From the NCBI RefSeq assembly GCF_033807575.1, contig NC_084717.1, positions 11,347,692-11,411,691 on the forward strand: DNA of 64,000 nucleotides, given 5' to 3'. Origin of the DNA: Cydia pomonella (taxonomy: Eukaryota > Arthropoda > Insecta > Lepidoptera > Tortricidae). Positions 1 through 11,655 of the stretch are shown here, in pieces (position 1 is the first letter of the stretch; the number at the start of each line of letters is the position of its first letter). A model generated the notes under the pieces. That model had not been told where the DNA came from, did no database searches, and worked only from the letters and a program-made list of their open reading frames with translations. The position numbers and the translations under genes were made by a program.

Positions 1-639
1 AAAAAAAAAGGAAATCGTTTTGCCTGAACCACAGTTTTAACCAGGATAAATAGGAAATATTACATAACTATAGAGGCCAGGAAATGAAGGCTGGCAGGCC
101 AAGTGGATATAGACGACCTACCGTAACGCGGCTGGCAACCCCGTTTCTCGCCGAGATTTGTATACTTAGTGCTTTTCTCAAACTTGCAATGAAATAAAAA
201 AAAAAAAACGTTTTATCGTAGGTTTACACAGCTCAAAACAAATAACAAATCTAGCTAAAACTATTTGATGGTTGAATGCCAAGACATTGTGTCACAATTT
301 GACGTTTAAAAACAATTTTTTTAGTGCATAGCATAGATATTAAAATGTATAAGTGGCGATGAATAAAGTGTTGTCACAACGTTATGTACCTTTATGATAA
401 AAAAAGAAGGTTGCTTTACAGGCCTCGGTGTGTAAGGCTGTATGAAATTCCTTTGCATATCATCTTCACTCATAGCACCGCATACGTCTTGTATTGTCTT
501 CTTGTATTTCCGGACCTCATTTGAAGTAAGTTATGTCAACATTTCATTGGAAGTTTGAGAAAAATACATTTTTACTATAACATCTACAATATCGGATTAT
601 TAAATTTACACTAGACAAACTCTTTCTCACTCTATTGAC
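1..639. other. No gene seen
   Basis: AT-rich sequence with short A runs (1-9, about 196-208). No open frame, repeat or RNA gene that I can support. Confidence 0.5.
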
Positions 640-1110
640 AGATTAATCGAATTCGCTTGAACGGATTACACGTCCTACGGGCAAGGGAAGACGGAAATTG
701 GCGAATGATGGTTGTCAACGTCCGACCGGGCCAATCAAACGACTAATTACCTCGGCCATTCGAACTAGTGCTGGAAAAGACTCGAGTCTTTAAAGTCTTG
801 AAAGCGGAGCAAGTGACGGCTCTGCCAATGAACGGAATGGATACACGGACAATTTGAACTAGTATTGGTAAAGACTCGAGTCTTTCGAGTCCCCACATAT
901 GAAGACAGACCGAGTGGCGGCTTTTACCGTCCGAGCGGGCCATTTCACACTTATTACACAATTTGAAATAGTGATGGCAATGATTCGAATCTTTCAAGAT
1001 GCGGACGGAGGCGGACGGAAGAGACGGAGGAGGCGAAGGAGAGGGTCGGACAATCAACCAGTTATTAGACTTAGGGTTGGTAAAAACCTTGGTAGAGGGG
1101 CTTATGGAGC
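640..1110. repeat. Degenerate tandem repeat, about 100-bp spacing
   Basis: GAACTAGTxxTGGxAAAGACTCGAGTCTTT-like blocks occur near 763, 857 and 963 (the last as GAAATAGTGATGGCAATG), with a decayed version near 1060. GACTCGAGTC is a perfect 10-bp palindrome. Short open frames here (743-1057, 899-1117) are low-complexity Arg/Gly frames and are not called genes. Confidence 0.55.
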
Positions 1111-4100
1111 CTTTTGAGTCGACTCGAAGTGATTAAGACTTTCAATAGCGAGTATTTTCTTTACTAAATAAATACTTAAAACTTCATCTTTATATTAGGA
1201 ATCGAGTCTCGAGTCATTTTTCAAAAAAGACTGGCGACCCGATTCAAATTTTAAGACACTTAAAATCGGGCCGTAGGACGTAAGGACTAAACAGACTAAC
1301 ATGTCTTTTTAAACACACATTCTAGTAATATGCACTAAGTAGAGTTTTTTTAAATACAACTCTTAAGAGTCGAGTTCTTACCAAATACAGTTTGAAGTAG
1401 GTTAGTAGTTGACGTGTATCGGAGGGGTTACATTTTTTAATACATCTACTACAATGAATTTATTAATACATAGATTTGATTTCCAGAAGTTTGTCTGAGC
1501 GAATATGGTACGAGTGCTTCGCTGTAGCTCGTAGTAATGTTTTACCGCACTCTTATGAAAAATAAATATTCATTTTTCATTCATTTTATTTATAATATCT
1601 ATAATATTTCGTAGCTTGTTGCTGTGAAATCATGAGGTGAATTCAAACGCACGCTGACGACAGTATGACATCTAACTGATATCATTCAGTTATCGAGCAT
1701 TTCGCTCGTACTTCTCCGCACATGTATTGGCACGAGCGAGACGCACAATAACTAAATAACATGATTGAAATAACATTCTGATGTTAGTGTAGGTACGTTC
1801 GAATTGGCCTGTTCGTCACGCTGCGGAAGTCATTTGAAATTCCAACAACTGGATGGAATAGATAGGTATATATCATCTTCCATCTATAACACATGTTTCA
1901 CCTAATTAATAGAACATCTCAACTTTAGACCATTTATTAATTTCGCAAAGTTTATTTAGGTATATCGGGAAATGGGTCGCAGGTTTCCGTGGCAGTTAAT
2001 TATAAATTCATAAAGGGCAGGTCGAGAGTTCTTATCGCTTATGTAAGTGACGAAGAGTTCATAAACCAACGTAAATAGAACTCGAGGTCCGCAATAAGTA
2101 GGTAATTGCAAAGCGCCCTTATAATGGTTTGCTTGCGTTCGAAAAATGACCGGAATGTCGCCCTAGTCCGGGATCACCTTTGAAATCTCTCCTTACTAAG
2201 TGCAGTGAGTACTCTTTAATACTCATTTAATTGTGCACCTTATTGTCTGTGAATAAGGTGTATCATTGAATATATATTTAAATTTAGTTACTGCATTTGT
2301 GTGAGGCAGAATGACTCTGTTGCTTGTTTTGCTTTACTGATACCTTACGTAGATTTTAAATGGGGGAGCGTGGACGTGTTTAAATATTGTTCGGTCGTTA
2401 ATAAAGTATCTTCTAATAAGTAGAGCATGAATTTTACAATCCATACAATAAGCATATAACATATAAGTTCATATAACAAATATAAACGTTAATAATTATT
2501 TACAACATAGGTGCTATTTTACAGAAACAGTAGATTAAAATACAATGAAAACGAATACATAAAATTTATGTATTTAATAAAATAAAAATACCCCACAAAC
2601 TATTAGCCCCGTCAAAAATTGACTTTTAAGCCCCGAACTGTTCCCTACCTGGCCCAAACGTTCCATATCTTCTAATTTATCTAGATACATTTTGTGATAG
2701 TGTTATTCATAAGCTGAAAATTTTGAACTCATATCAAATAAACTAGAGAACCGTACTAAAGAAACAAAAACACGACATATTATCTATATTCAAGAACGTT
2801 ATTGTGGATTATTAAACTAAACTAACTCTTAAAATTAACAGCATATTGAAAGACATACAAAATATACACATGAGAATCAACTTTGCGCACTTCGCTCATA
2901 ATAGCGACCTACATGTTATGTACTCGTATGTATTATATAGATTATAGGTATGTTGGTATATTAATTCCAAAGAGAAACACTCCGAATACTGTCATGTACG
3001 TCATGCTGTTATACCTTTATATATGAATACAGCTACACATTGATTAATGGCGTTAATCATAAACACCTGTTAAGTCTAACAAGCCCTTGACAATCGTTTG
3101 TCCTTATCTGTCATTTTGACATTTGTATTTGTTAGAAAGGAATAAGATTTAACAAAAGCTTGCTAAGTTTTATGAAAAAGGGGCGAAAGGGGGCGATAAT
3201 ATATTATTCAAAACTAAAACGAGACTGTCAAAAAGATAAACTTAAAATTACATCCAACGTTTCGCATTGAAGGCTCTTTGAAAACGTGTTTTCGCGTGTG
3301 CTGTCGTTCGCTGAAAAACACATCCAAAAAACTCCATAGAATTTCACTTGACATTTCGCTCACTCCGCACCTCGCTCAACGGCGATGGCGGCCTAATCCG
3401 CTGAGCCCGCCATCATCTAGAGACAAAATTAATGGACGCCCGTGACTCCAAACTGGCTTTTTTAGGCATTTGTGTAATCGTTTTTGGGGTTCCGTAGTTT
3501 GAGAGTGAAGTGAACCATTGATATTGTAATAATGTATCAGTTTTGTAGTTGAAACTGCGAAAAAAAAAAACTGAAAAAATTATCTGGCCAATCAAAATGG
3601 AATGGAATACCTATTCACGATTATGTTGACGGAATGGAATATAAGAAACATAAAACCTAGTCACATCAAAAAGCTACCTCTTTCAAAGCGTTTGCTTTAT
3701 TTTACTCTAATAGAATTTCAGGCAAAAACGTGAACCAAAGTTAAATCCGTCGAAAATTCTATCACCAGTTACGACATTTTCGCACTAAGGCTGAAATAAA
3801 AAAGGCACTCAGCAAACAATCCCCAGCATTTAATAAATTTAAAGCGTATCACTCCCATTTCCCGCGAAACAAACAAAATATTTCATACATTTTATATTAA
3901 CTCAATCACGTGATCAAAGAACCGAGGTTGGGTTGAACCCGGGATTCAAACACGAGTATAATATTCAGTGCATTCACTTAAAAAACGGAAAAATCGAAAA
4001 GTCTTTCAAAGTCATTGGATTCAACTAGCATTATAATATTTAGGCTAGTTAATATTGTAAGGAGTTTTAACAGTAGGTAATAAGCTACGATAGAAAATCT

Positions 4101-4517
4101 AATGAAACCCTAATTTGAGAATCAATAAATATCAATTTTCCTATCAATTATCCAAGAAACATCAAATAACAACCTATTTGCTTAGCATACTTATAACGGA
4201 TAAAGTCGACACTGTATTATGTATTGATTTAAGTACCTATTTTAAAATCGCTTTGATGTCACACAAAAAGTAGAAATTAAATAATGCTGCACGATACCTG
4301 GCCATTCCAACGCAGCTGACATGTGGCGTTATTCATTAACGTTTATCAAATCTAACAAGCAGACAATATACAGTCGATAATTGTAATCTTTTACCCCTAT
4401 CCGGCAAATTGATAATTCTGTTTGTTAGAAAGGGACAAAAATTAACAGAGGTTTATAAGAGGTTGTAGGTATTTAGTTATTAGGTTTATAGTGGTTGTAA
4501 GTATATTATAAATAGTA
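1111..4517. other. Intergenic or intronic, no gene seen
   Basis: AT-rich. A weak foldback near 1695-1735 (CGCTCGTAC against GCACGAGCG) resembles the 22461 family, and GATGGCGGC...GCCCGCCATC makes a small hairpin near 3384-3414. The 3413-3595 frame is not believed. Nothing else. Confidence 0.45.
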
Positions 4518-4695
4518 GATACAGCCTCTCACGTAGTACTAGAATGCAGCAGTGTCCCCGAGGTCCTACTCAACATCAAAGGTTTGATAGGAATCCTTGA
4601 AGAGTTAGGCTGGCAGGACTGTCACGCAAAATAGGCGCCGGTCGTAGAGTTGCGGAAAATCGCCCGAACTACAATACAATACAAGAGATTTTTAT
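4518..4695 (+). pseudogene. 5'-truncated LINE: C-terminal ORF2 remnant and 3' end
   Basis: A frame from 4518 to a TAG at 4632-4634 encodes about 38 residues beginning DTASHVVLECS, like the His-Cys part of the C-terminal Cys/His motif of LINE ORF2 proteins (DTAEHxxxxC). The sequence after the stop ends in ACAATACAATACAA, a short repeat tail. Upstream is AT-rich and unrelated. This is a dead-on-arrival copy, different from the 9126-15389 family. Confidence 0.6.
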
Positions 4696-5081
4696 GATTC
4701 ATGAATAAGTGGGTTAGCTTTTATATGAAGTTAAAGGACTGATCATTTTACTTGCACTGTGTTGGAAGGTTTGAAACTCCCAAATGCTTCATTATACTCC
4801 ACTGCGTTGCAACTTCAAAGCTTTTTCCAGTCTTTGTGGTTGTTCCATATAAAGCTAGTGAAAAAGGCACCCAAAGATGGAGTAACATTTTATTCACAAG
4901 TTGTTGTTACAAGTTTACTTTATTGTGTACTCAGTTTGGAAGAAATATTTCTAATACCTTGCCGGAAACCGCTTATAGGTATATTAGGTAGAAATGTAGA
5001 AGCAGAGTTACAAGTTCAGCTTTTATAAAACGACATTTCAATGGACTTGAGCAGATTAAAAATATTAAAAATAATACAGAT
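4696..5081. other. Open frame of unknown origin, probably not a gene
   Basis: A frame at 4741-5028 stays open and reads smoothly with hydrophobic stretches, but it lacks an ATG, and a second frame (4752-4991) is also open. No domain recognised. It lies between two LINE remnants. Confidence 0.3.
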
Positions 5082-5171
5082 TTAGTAGTAGTAGACTTCA
5101 TTGTACAAAAATCATTAATACAACGGCAAACTTATCTCTTCAACTAAGGGATCTCTTCCAGTTACGCTTTG
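5082..5171 (-). mobile_element. LINE 3' end, TACAATAAAG family
   Basis: TAGTAGTAGTAG followed by ATTGTACAAAAA and AACTTATCTCTTCAACTAAG matches the inverted 3' ends at 20612 and 21653. On the - strand this is a 3' UTR ending in (CTA)n. No coding part remains. Confidence 0.55.
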
Positions 5172-5499
5172 AGAAATTAAAGGAGAATTTGAGACGGTAG
5201 ACATCCGTATTGTACAAAAGTGTGTACACAGATAAAAAAGATATCTTAATTCAAAACGCAAAACTCTCTTGCGCACGGTTGCTTGAATAAAATAATAAAT
5301 TGCTTAGTCCAATAAATATGTCTTGAGTTAAAAACAACATAATTTTTAAAAGGAGAATAAAAATTATTTAGTTTTATCTTTACACATTTTTAAAGCGAAT
5401 GGTAGTGATTTGAGTTAAGATATTAATTATTCGCCGCAAGAAAAAAAAGTCTTAGAAAGAGATATAGCACGCTCTTAAAATACGGTTTTATCTTGAGTA

Positions 5500-6002
5500 A
5501 CTCTACCTCAAACCAAAAATATTACCAAATTCTAAAGAAGAACCACCAAATTTTTCCTTTGAGACTTTTAAGTTTTTAGGCAAGAGCGATTCATTCTTGG
5601 TTTGATGTTTTCAATTTACAGTCAAGAGCTAAAGTTTTTTAAAAAAAGAAGCACCAAAACTTTGGTTTGAGACTTTTAAGTTTTTATACAAGAGCCATTA
5701 ATTCTTGGTTTGATGTTTTCAACCTACAGTCAAGAGCCAAAGCTATTTCAAAGAAGAAGCACCAAAATTTTCCTTTGAGACTTTAATTTTTTAGACAAGA
5801 GCGATAAATTCTTGGTTTGATGTTTTCAACCTACAGTCAAGAGTCAAAGCTATTTCCAAGAAGAAGCACCAAAATGTTACTTTAAGAACTTAAGTTTTTA
5901 CGCAAGAGCGATTAATTCTTGGTTTGATGTTGTCAATATACAGCCAAGAGCCAAAGCTATTTAAAAGAAAAAGCACCAAAACTTTGGTTTGAGACTTTTA
6001 CA
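5500..6002 (+). repeat. Tandem array, about 108-bp unit, about 4.5 copies
   Basis: GCACCAAAA recurs at 5651, 5760, 5866 and 5973, with a diverged copy near 5541. Each unit also carries TTGAGACTTTTAAGTTTTT, CAAGAGCGATTAATTCTTGG and TTTGATGTTTTCAACCTACA. Copies differ by point changes and small indels. The part CAAGAGCGATTAATTCTTG is itself partly palindromic. Confidence 0.8.
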
Positions 6003-6039
6003 TAAAATAGTATCAATAAATTTGATGAAGGGGACAAGA

Positions 6040-6325
6040 GCGCTGGTGGCCTAGAGGTAAGAGCGTATGACTTGCAATCCGGAGGTCGCGGGTTCAAACC
6101 CCGGCTCGTACATTATGAGTTTTTCTGTACGAACATTTGATATTCACCAGTCGCTTTTCGGTGAAGAAGAAAAACATCGTGAGGTAACCGGGCTAATCCC
6201 AATAAGGCCTCTAGTTTAACTAGTGCCTACGCCAATTCTCGGGATTAGTTTCCAAGCGGACGCCAGGCTCCCATGAGCCGTGGCAAAATGCCGGGACAAC
6301 GCGAGGAAGAAGAAGAAGATAAAGA
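6040..6325 (+). mobile_element. tRNA-derived SINE, nearly complete
   Basis: The tRNA-like head has A box TGGCCTAGAGGTAAGAG and B box GGGTTCAAACCCCGG. The body includes CCAGTCGCTTTTCGGTGAAG and the 3' end is GGGACAACGCGAGGAAGAAG. It lies inside the putative 5225-6838 element. Compared with 34686-35175 it lacks an internal stretch around the TCTGGGTTGGAAGATCAG segment. Confidence 0.8.
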
Positions 6326-7441
6326 GGATTATTGAAAACTACAAAGATTTCAATGAATGACGAAAACCATGCTGGTTTAAGAAAATTCATTCTTTATTCA
6401 AGACATACTAAACTTGGCGCTAAGAGATTTCAGCTCTAGATATAAATAATATCATATTTCACATTGAGTAACGCACTCTTGAACCAATACTTTTTCTTGT
6501 TTTTATGAAGAAATATAATTCTCAATTCAATTATGAGTATCTAACCCCAAGAAACAAAGTTTCTTGGCACAAGTTCTTTAAGTATTGCACTAAGACAGTT
6601 AGGTTCAATTTAAAAAATACAATACTTAAAATAAAACGTAAACGCTCTTGGTGAGAATAATGAGCTTTTAAAAAAAAACTTTTTATAGCTCGGATAGAGA
6701 ATTTAATTTTTTAGCTTAAATAATAAACTTTGAAATATTTTATATCTTGAAGCAAGAATTTTATTGTTTCCTTATATAGGAAACACAAAATGTCTTGAGA
6801 CAAGAGTATTTACTTGGCTGGAGAACTATTTTTTTTCTGTGTAGTTTCAAATCTGTCAAATTAGCCCTCATTCTGCCAAAAGACAGGATACTCGTATTGG
6901 CAATTCAATTTTAACACCAAAGAAGCTTTATTTACTTATTAGGTATGTTATAATAGCCTCGTCTGGTACTAAAATAACAGCTTAATCCATAGTTACAGTA
7001 TTTAGCAACAATTTACAGTATATTTAGCAGTGTAACAACCTAAAGTAGAAACGCACAAGTCAAATGATTGCTCAGCCAGATAATTAAATGGCAAAAAATC
7101 AATACTTGCGAAGGTAATTATCCGGGTCAAATTAAGCCGGATGACCCGGATTTGTGTTCTCTTTGTAATTTAGTATTTGTTATTAAATTATCTTTAATAG
7201 TCAGCCCGGATGATGACTAGCCTAATATTGTTTTGAATAGGTAATATTAAATACCAAAACAAATCATTTATATGATAAACCACACATAAGTCTTTCAAAA
7301 AACGTTGTATCTAATTTAATGAATGATTTAAATTATTTCAGCGCGCTGATTTTGGACAAGCTTATCGCGCAATAACAACAGTTTACATGCTATGTCTTGT
7401 AATTATCGCATGAGTAAGAGTAATAAGCTTGCTGCAAACAT

Positions 7442-7534
7442 CCCCCTTATTCATAAACGTCTCTAATACGTCGGAAAGGGACAAACGATTATTAGCGGCT
7501 TCGTAACTTTAGTAGACGTTTATGAATAAGGGGG
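7442..7534. mobile_element. Foldback MITE, shortened CCCCCTTATTCAT family copy
   Basis: Ends CCCCCTTATTCATAAACGTC and GACGTTTATGAATAAGGGGG. Inside is GTCGGAAAGGGACAAACGAT as in 36077-36215, but one inner arm is lost, leaving 93 bp. AAACAT occurs on both sides with one base of offset, so the target duplication is unclear. Confidence 0.7.
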
Positions 7535-8159
7535 TAAACATTTAACCATATCGTAAGTAGGCATCTTTTTATGCGTTTGTCACGGTAAGGTTCACGCTAA
7601 GCATTTATATTATTGTTTTCCCTTTGCAGAGTTTAATCTAAACATAACATAGGATTATTCTCAGCATCGCACGTGATAAACATTATAGTTGAATGTATGC
7701 GAGCACGTTTAATCCGGCAAATGCTGGTTACGCCCAGTAGGGACGGCTCGATACCGATACCAGATCAAGCGGGATATAACCGGCATTACCGCAGGCCTCA
7801 CGTATTTTGAAATGTATTCCGTAATTTCCTTTTCAAATGTTACCTAATATCAAAGAGAATTTCAAATAGAGGTGGATTGTCAAAGAAAATTTTATAGCCA
7901 CAGTAAATCTTTCGACACATGATTAAAACTTTTAGAACGCCATTTGTATTTAATCCTTATTCTGATATATGTTAAATTTGTTAAATATCAAAAAGTGGTG
8001 CTATCTTAATCTCATCATTCTCTTGACTTGGAGATCAAATTGGAGAAATCCTGACGAAAGGTTCTTCAGGATTTCCCCTATTTGATCTTAGAAAGTCCGC
8101 CGAGGTTAACCCCTTCCAGCTCCCTCTTCTACTTCACAAAACAACTTTTTTTACAATTT

Positions 8160-8365
8160 TATTAGTGGACAATGCATACAATCCTGAAACGGTTTTCCCG
8201 AGGGTCTACAGTATGGGGTTCTTCAAAAAAGGAGTGTACAGGTTTTTAAAGGGTCGGCAACGCGCATGTAACACCTCTGGAGTTGCAGGCGTCCATAGGC
8301 TGCGGTGACTGCTTACCATCAGGCGGGCCGTATGCTTGTTTGCCACCGTCGTGGTATAAAAAAAA
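8160..8365 (-). repeat. Interspersed repeat, GGCAAACAAGCATACGGCCC family
   Basis: On the - strand it carries TATACCACGACGGTGGCAAA, CAAGCATACGGCCCGCCTGA and GGCAACGCGCATGTAACACC in complement, matching 17672-17900 and 60337-60560. Probably part of a LINE 3' region (inference). Confidence 0.65.
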
Positions 8366-9111
8366 AAACCGACTACAGTTTTTACTTGAGTTGATACTTA
8401 CTTTGAGGGTTAGAAAAATATCCAGCATATATGTATACTAAAAACCGAAGCGAACCATCCTTAATTCAAGCCTGAATTGTGATTTTCAATGATTTCCATG
8501 ATATTAATTTACTTGACACAATAGTTTATTAACCGTACCAGTTTCATCTAGCCTATATGAATTCAAAAACCGATACCGAAACCAGGGGTTTTCCCTACGC
8601 GGATGCCGGTAATGTATGCATGGCACGGCACAGCCCGGTTAAGGCCGCGCTTACGCCGGGTTAGGGGCGCACCTTTACCCGGTTCCGTGCAACTCTCGTT
8701 TCTAGAAATATTTTTATATACCAGTTTTGTGTAATATTCACTGGTTGGAATCACCTAGTAAACACCAACCGCTTACTAGGTGTAAACTAACTAACCGGTT
8801 TATTTATAACCATTGACTTATAGGTATAGTATAAATTAAATACGTTCACAATGCAAAAAGGCCAATTCTCTAAGTTTTGTAAAAGTGTCCATATATAGAT
8901 CAATATGTACCTACTTGCAAATGTCAGCCATTATACGCCCGGAATAAAATATTCAAGCCGGGTATAGCTCGGACACTGTTAAGTTATTCAACAAATTTAG
9001 AATAAATTATGTAAATTTAGTTAAAGCGTTAAACAATAATTTGAAACAGTTAACACCTACTTAAATGTCTGGTAAATGTATATTTCTTCAGCAGTCTAAT
9101 ATTACTTTATT

Positions 9112-9125
9112 GATACATACATCAT
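9112..9125. repeat. 5' target-site duplication of the LINE
   Basis: GATACATACATCAT is identical to 15390-15403 and is followed directly by the GGGCGG start of the element. The leading GATA could partly belong to the GATAA tail repeat at the other end, so the true duplication may be a few bases shorter. Confidence 0.9.
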
Positions 9126-10119
9126 GGGCGGAGGTGGGTCCATGTGCAAGGAATAATTTGCGACCGGTCGCTGCTTGCGATGGGTCTGTCTCTATGGTAG
9201 CTACCTGTCCGGTAGTTAGCATGGTGAACGGTCTCGGGGGGAGCACAAGTTGCGGAGAACCTCGAGGCAAAACTGGTTGTGCTCCTTCCCGAGGTTACTG
9301 CCTGTTAACTGCCTGGTTCTACCGTAGAAACAGGCAGAACGGAAACAACCAGTTGGGCCACCTTGGGGTAAGCTTTACAACGGATCGAACATCGGGCTCG
9401 GAGGTAGGTGTTGTCATCCGCATGACTCCATCTACAACTGGGCCAGGTAGGTGAACCAGTGTAAAGAATACCCTCCATGTAATCCCAACCTATCCCTATC
9501 CCTCAGATGGGTCTTTATTTGCGTGCCAATACTGAGAAGCCACTGTAGGAGCGTCTTCTTTAACGGAGGCGAGCCTACAGTGGCGGGAAGGTTGGAGGCG
9601 CCCCAAATAATGATCCATATCCCGTATAATCAGCCGTAAGCGATGACGTGGCATGTCGCAGCGGGCTTCTCATCCACAAAGAAGGATGATTAGCGGTAGA
9701 ATGCCACCCGCGTGTTTGTGCCGTGCGCGGGGACCCGTACGGGTGGAGAAGGAGGTCCTGGGAGCAGGTTTTTCGAAGCGGGGGTCTGTAGTCGTTATCC
9801 CCGTTAGACGAAGTTCCTTTGGCTCTAGATTCATCTCACACGGGAGGTCTTGTCTTAGCCAGTCAAGATCAATCGGCTGTTGTGTCCAGTCAGATGGCCG
9901 CATGGCGAGTGTCCTGGGGTGTAGGGGTCTGTAATCGGCGGAGCACGATTCCTGTGTCGGCTGTGGAGCTGACTATGGTTTTGGCACCGTGCGGATTCAT
10001 GGGCAACGCACTCTGGGATGCTATAGCAGCCTGGTATCCCTGATGTGTCAAAGCATCCCAAATATGAGGCTCCAGGGAGGGTGGGGAGCCAGTCTGCTGA
10101 AAATTTCAATGGAGGTTTT
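9126..10119 (+). promoter_or_regulatory. 5' UTR / internal promoter region of the LINE
   Basis: About 1 kb lies between the 5' target duplication and the first ATG of ORF1. It is G+C-rich and has open stretches in several frames (for example 9065-9454 and 9653-9934), none of which looks like a known protein. LINEs of this kind carry an internal promoter at their 5' end, but no specific promoter motif could be identified here. The GC-rich composition probably explains the many chance reading frames. Confidence 0.6.
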
Positions 10120-11646
10120 ATGGAGAACAATCTACCTAAAACGACGGAAGCAGGAGGAAAAGCCGGACCCGTACGGGATGAGGCAAAGGCGCTTAGCGCA
10201 AAGGCTGCCGCACCAGCTGGTAGTGGGCCTGTCCCTGACAGGAACGCGAGAGCAGGTGGCGACAGAGTGTGGAGGTCCGCAAGGACGGAGGACGCGCACG
10301 GCGCGAAAGCCAGGGGCCATGGTGGAGCAGGCCACTCCAAAGGTACCACCCGACCTTTTCCCCAAGGGTTGAAAAGCGGATGCGTTCAGCAAGTTCCCCT
10401 AGGGGGACCGACTAGCGCAGGTGCCGGAGGAGTAGGCAGCGGAACAATGGCCTACTGCGAGAAGCGAGCGGGAGCACCGCTTCCAAATCCTGCTGGCAAT
10501 GCTCCGGGCGCCTTTGACGGCACGGCCATGCCTACGGGCGTGGGCATGCAGTCGGGTGGAGGAGCCGCTATGTCCAGGAGGCAGAAGAGGCGTGCGAAGG
10601 CGCGAGCAAAGGTGGACGCACAACCGGTAGCCGGACCCTCCACAAGTGGGGCGGGAAGGCTACAGAATAAAAGGCCGCTGGGGGCCAGTGGCGACTCGTC
10701 TCTGCTCGCTGGTGACTCCAAAAGAACGAGGGTGGGGGGGTCGTTCGCGGAAGTTGCAGCGAGCGAGAAGATGGCCATCGTCCCAGTGGCCTTTCCAGCC
10801 GTAAAGGTGGTGCAGGAGCATATGCCGGCCATCATAGGAGCCCTGCTCCTATTTCTTGATGAGGCCGCCGAACCCATGCCCGACATCACGCTAGGCAACC
10901 TCGTGGGGGGCGCGCTCCACGTGACCTGCAAGGGGAGGGATGCCGCGGCATGGCTCAGCACGGTAATCGGAGGTGGGGAGATTGCCGGGCTGCGCCTGAA
11001 GGTCGTGAGTGCCAAGGATCTGCCGAAACCGGTCAAGATGGCCTGGAGAACGATGATCGATGGCAGTCAGGACATCGCGAGGGCCCTCAGAGTGTTGCAG
11101 AAGAAACACCCCGGACTGCGCACAAGTGAGTGGAAAATAGTCGACACCGTGGGGTCGGGGCCGACCACCAGGCGTATCGTACTGATGGACCGGGTGTCGG
11201 CCACCGTCATCAAGGAGGCCGACTATGTTCTGCACTCGGGGCTCGACACCAGCCACTTCAAGCTCCTGGAAGAAGGGAGGGAGCAGGGGCTTGGGGGGGC
11301 TGAGGTCGAGCCTTGCGGGGAAGCAAGGGAGGGGGGGGAGGTAGCCCAAGAGGCTACGGTAGCTGTGGCGACAGGGGGGGGCCCGGAACAGGAGGCGCTG
11401 CTAACCAGTGGCGCACCTGTGGAGGAGGCTGGGGGCCAGTTGGAGGAGGCGGGGAGCATGGTGCAATTCGGGGAGGACTATGCCGGACCGCGCATGGCTC
11501 GAGAGTCGTCACCGATCTCATCGATGGCGGGCTCAGAGGATTTGCGTGGCCTAGCGGAACTCTACCTGGAGGGCACCATGTCACCCATGTCCTTCGACGA
11601 CACGGTCCAGGAGGTGGCTGCTGATCTCAGCACCACCAAACAGTAA
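10120..11646 (+). CDS. LINE ORF1: Gag-like RNA-binding protein
   Basis: Predicted 508 residues from the first in-frame ATG at 10120. The frame is open upstream to a stop at 10024-10026, but only GTG lies there, so the ATG is the better start. The N-terminal half is low-complexity, rich in Gly, Ala, Arg and Pro. A basic cluster (RRQKRRAKARAK) sits near residues 152-163 and could bind RNA. Residues about 218-380 form a more ordered domain with a W-(x)-(I/V) core and an LDTSHFKLL segment, resembling the DUF4780-type domain of ORF1 proteins in insect LINEs; that family assignment is from memory. The C-terminal part is acidic and Gly-rich. I see no CCHC zinc knuckles, which many related Gag proteins have. 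The protein should coat the element RNA and accompany ORF2. It ends 9 nt before ORF2 starts, and the frame is intact throughout. Confidence 0.85.
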   Translation: MENNLPKTTEAGGKAGPVRDEAKALSAKAAAPAGSGPVPDRNARAGGDRVWRSARTEDAHGAKARGHGGAGHSKGTTRPFPQGLKSGCVQQVPLGGPTSAGAGGVGSGTMAYCEKRAGAPLPNPAGNAPGAFDGTAMPTGVGMQSGGGAAMSRRQKRRAKARAKVDAQPVAGPSTSGAGRLQNKRPLGASGDSSLLAGDSKRTRVGGSFAEVAASEKMAIVPVAFPAVKVVQEHMPAIIGALLLFLDEAAEPMPDITLGNLVGGALHVTCKGRDAAAWLSTVIGGGEIAGLRLKVVSAKDLPKPVKMAWRTMIDGSQDIARALRVLQKKHPGLRTSEWKIVDTVGSGPTTRRIVLMDRVSATVIKEADYVLHSGLDTSHFKLLEEGREQGLGGAEVEPCGEAREGGEVAQEATVAVATGGGPEQEALLTSGAPVEEAGGQLEEAGSMVQFGEDYAGPRMARESSPISSMAGSEDLRGLAELYLEGTMSPMSFDDTVQEVAADLSTTKQ

Positions 11647-11655
11647 AACGCCGAA

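Larger units (their letters stand above)
5225..6838. mobile_element. Putative 1.6-kb element with weak inverted ends
   Basis: The left TACACAGATAAAAAAGATAT and the complement of the right end, TACACAGAAAAAAAATAGTT, are similar, suggesting diverged terminal inverted repeats. The interior is full of CAAGAG/CTCTTG motifs, holds a tandem array (5500-6002) and a SINE insertion (6040-6325), and has no long open frame. No clear target duplication was found, so the boundaries are tentative. Confidence 0.35.
6839..9111. other. Repeats only, no gene seen
   Basis: Besides the MITE at 7442 and the repeat at 8160, there is a block near 8575-8700 with AAAACCGATACC, GGCACGGCACAGCCCGG and GCGCTTACGCCGG. The frames there (8246-8428, 8563-8754) are not believed. 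Confidence 0.4.

Noticed and set aside
6040..6115. True tRNA gene
   Set aside because: A and B boxes are present, but the sequence continues into a SINE body shared with 34686-35175.
9126..9220. HDV-like self-cleaving ribozyme at the LINE 5' end
   Set aside because: Some LOA and R2-type elements have one, and the element starts GGGCGG. I could not find the matching P1 strand or a nested double pseudoknot by eye.
9065..9454. Open frame overlapping the LINE 5' end
   Set aside because: It crosses the target duplication into the element, so it cannot be one gene, and the GC-rich 5' UTR opens several frames by chance.
10045..10119. GTG start for ORF1 (25 extra residues)
   Set aside because: The frame is open back to 10027, but a eukaryotic element should use ATG. 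The first in-frame ATG is at 10120.
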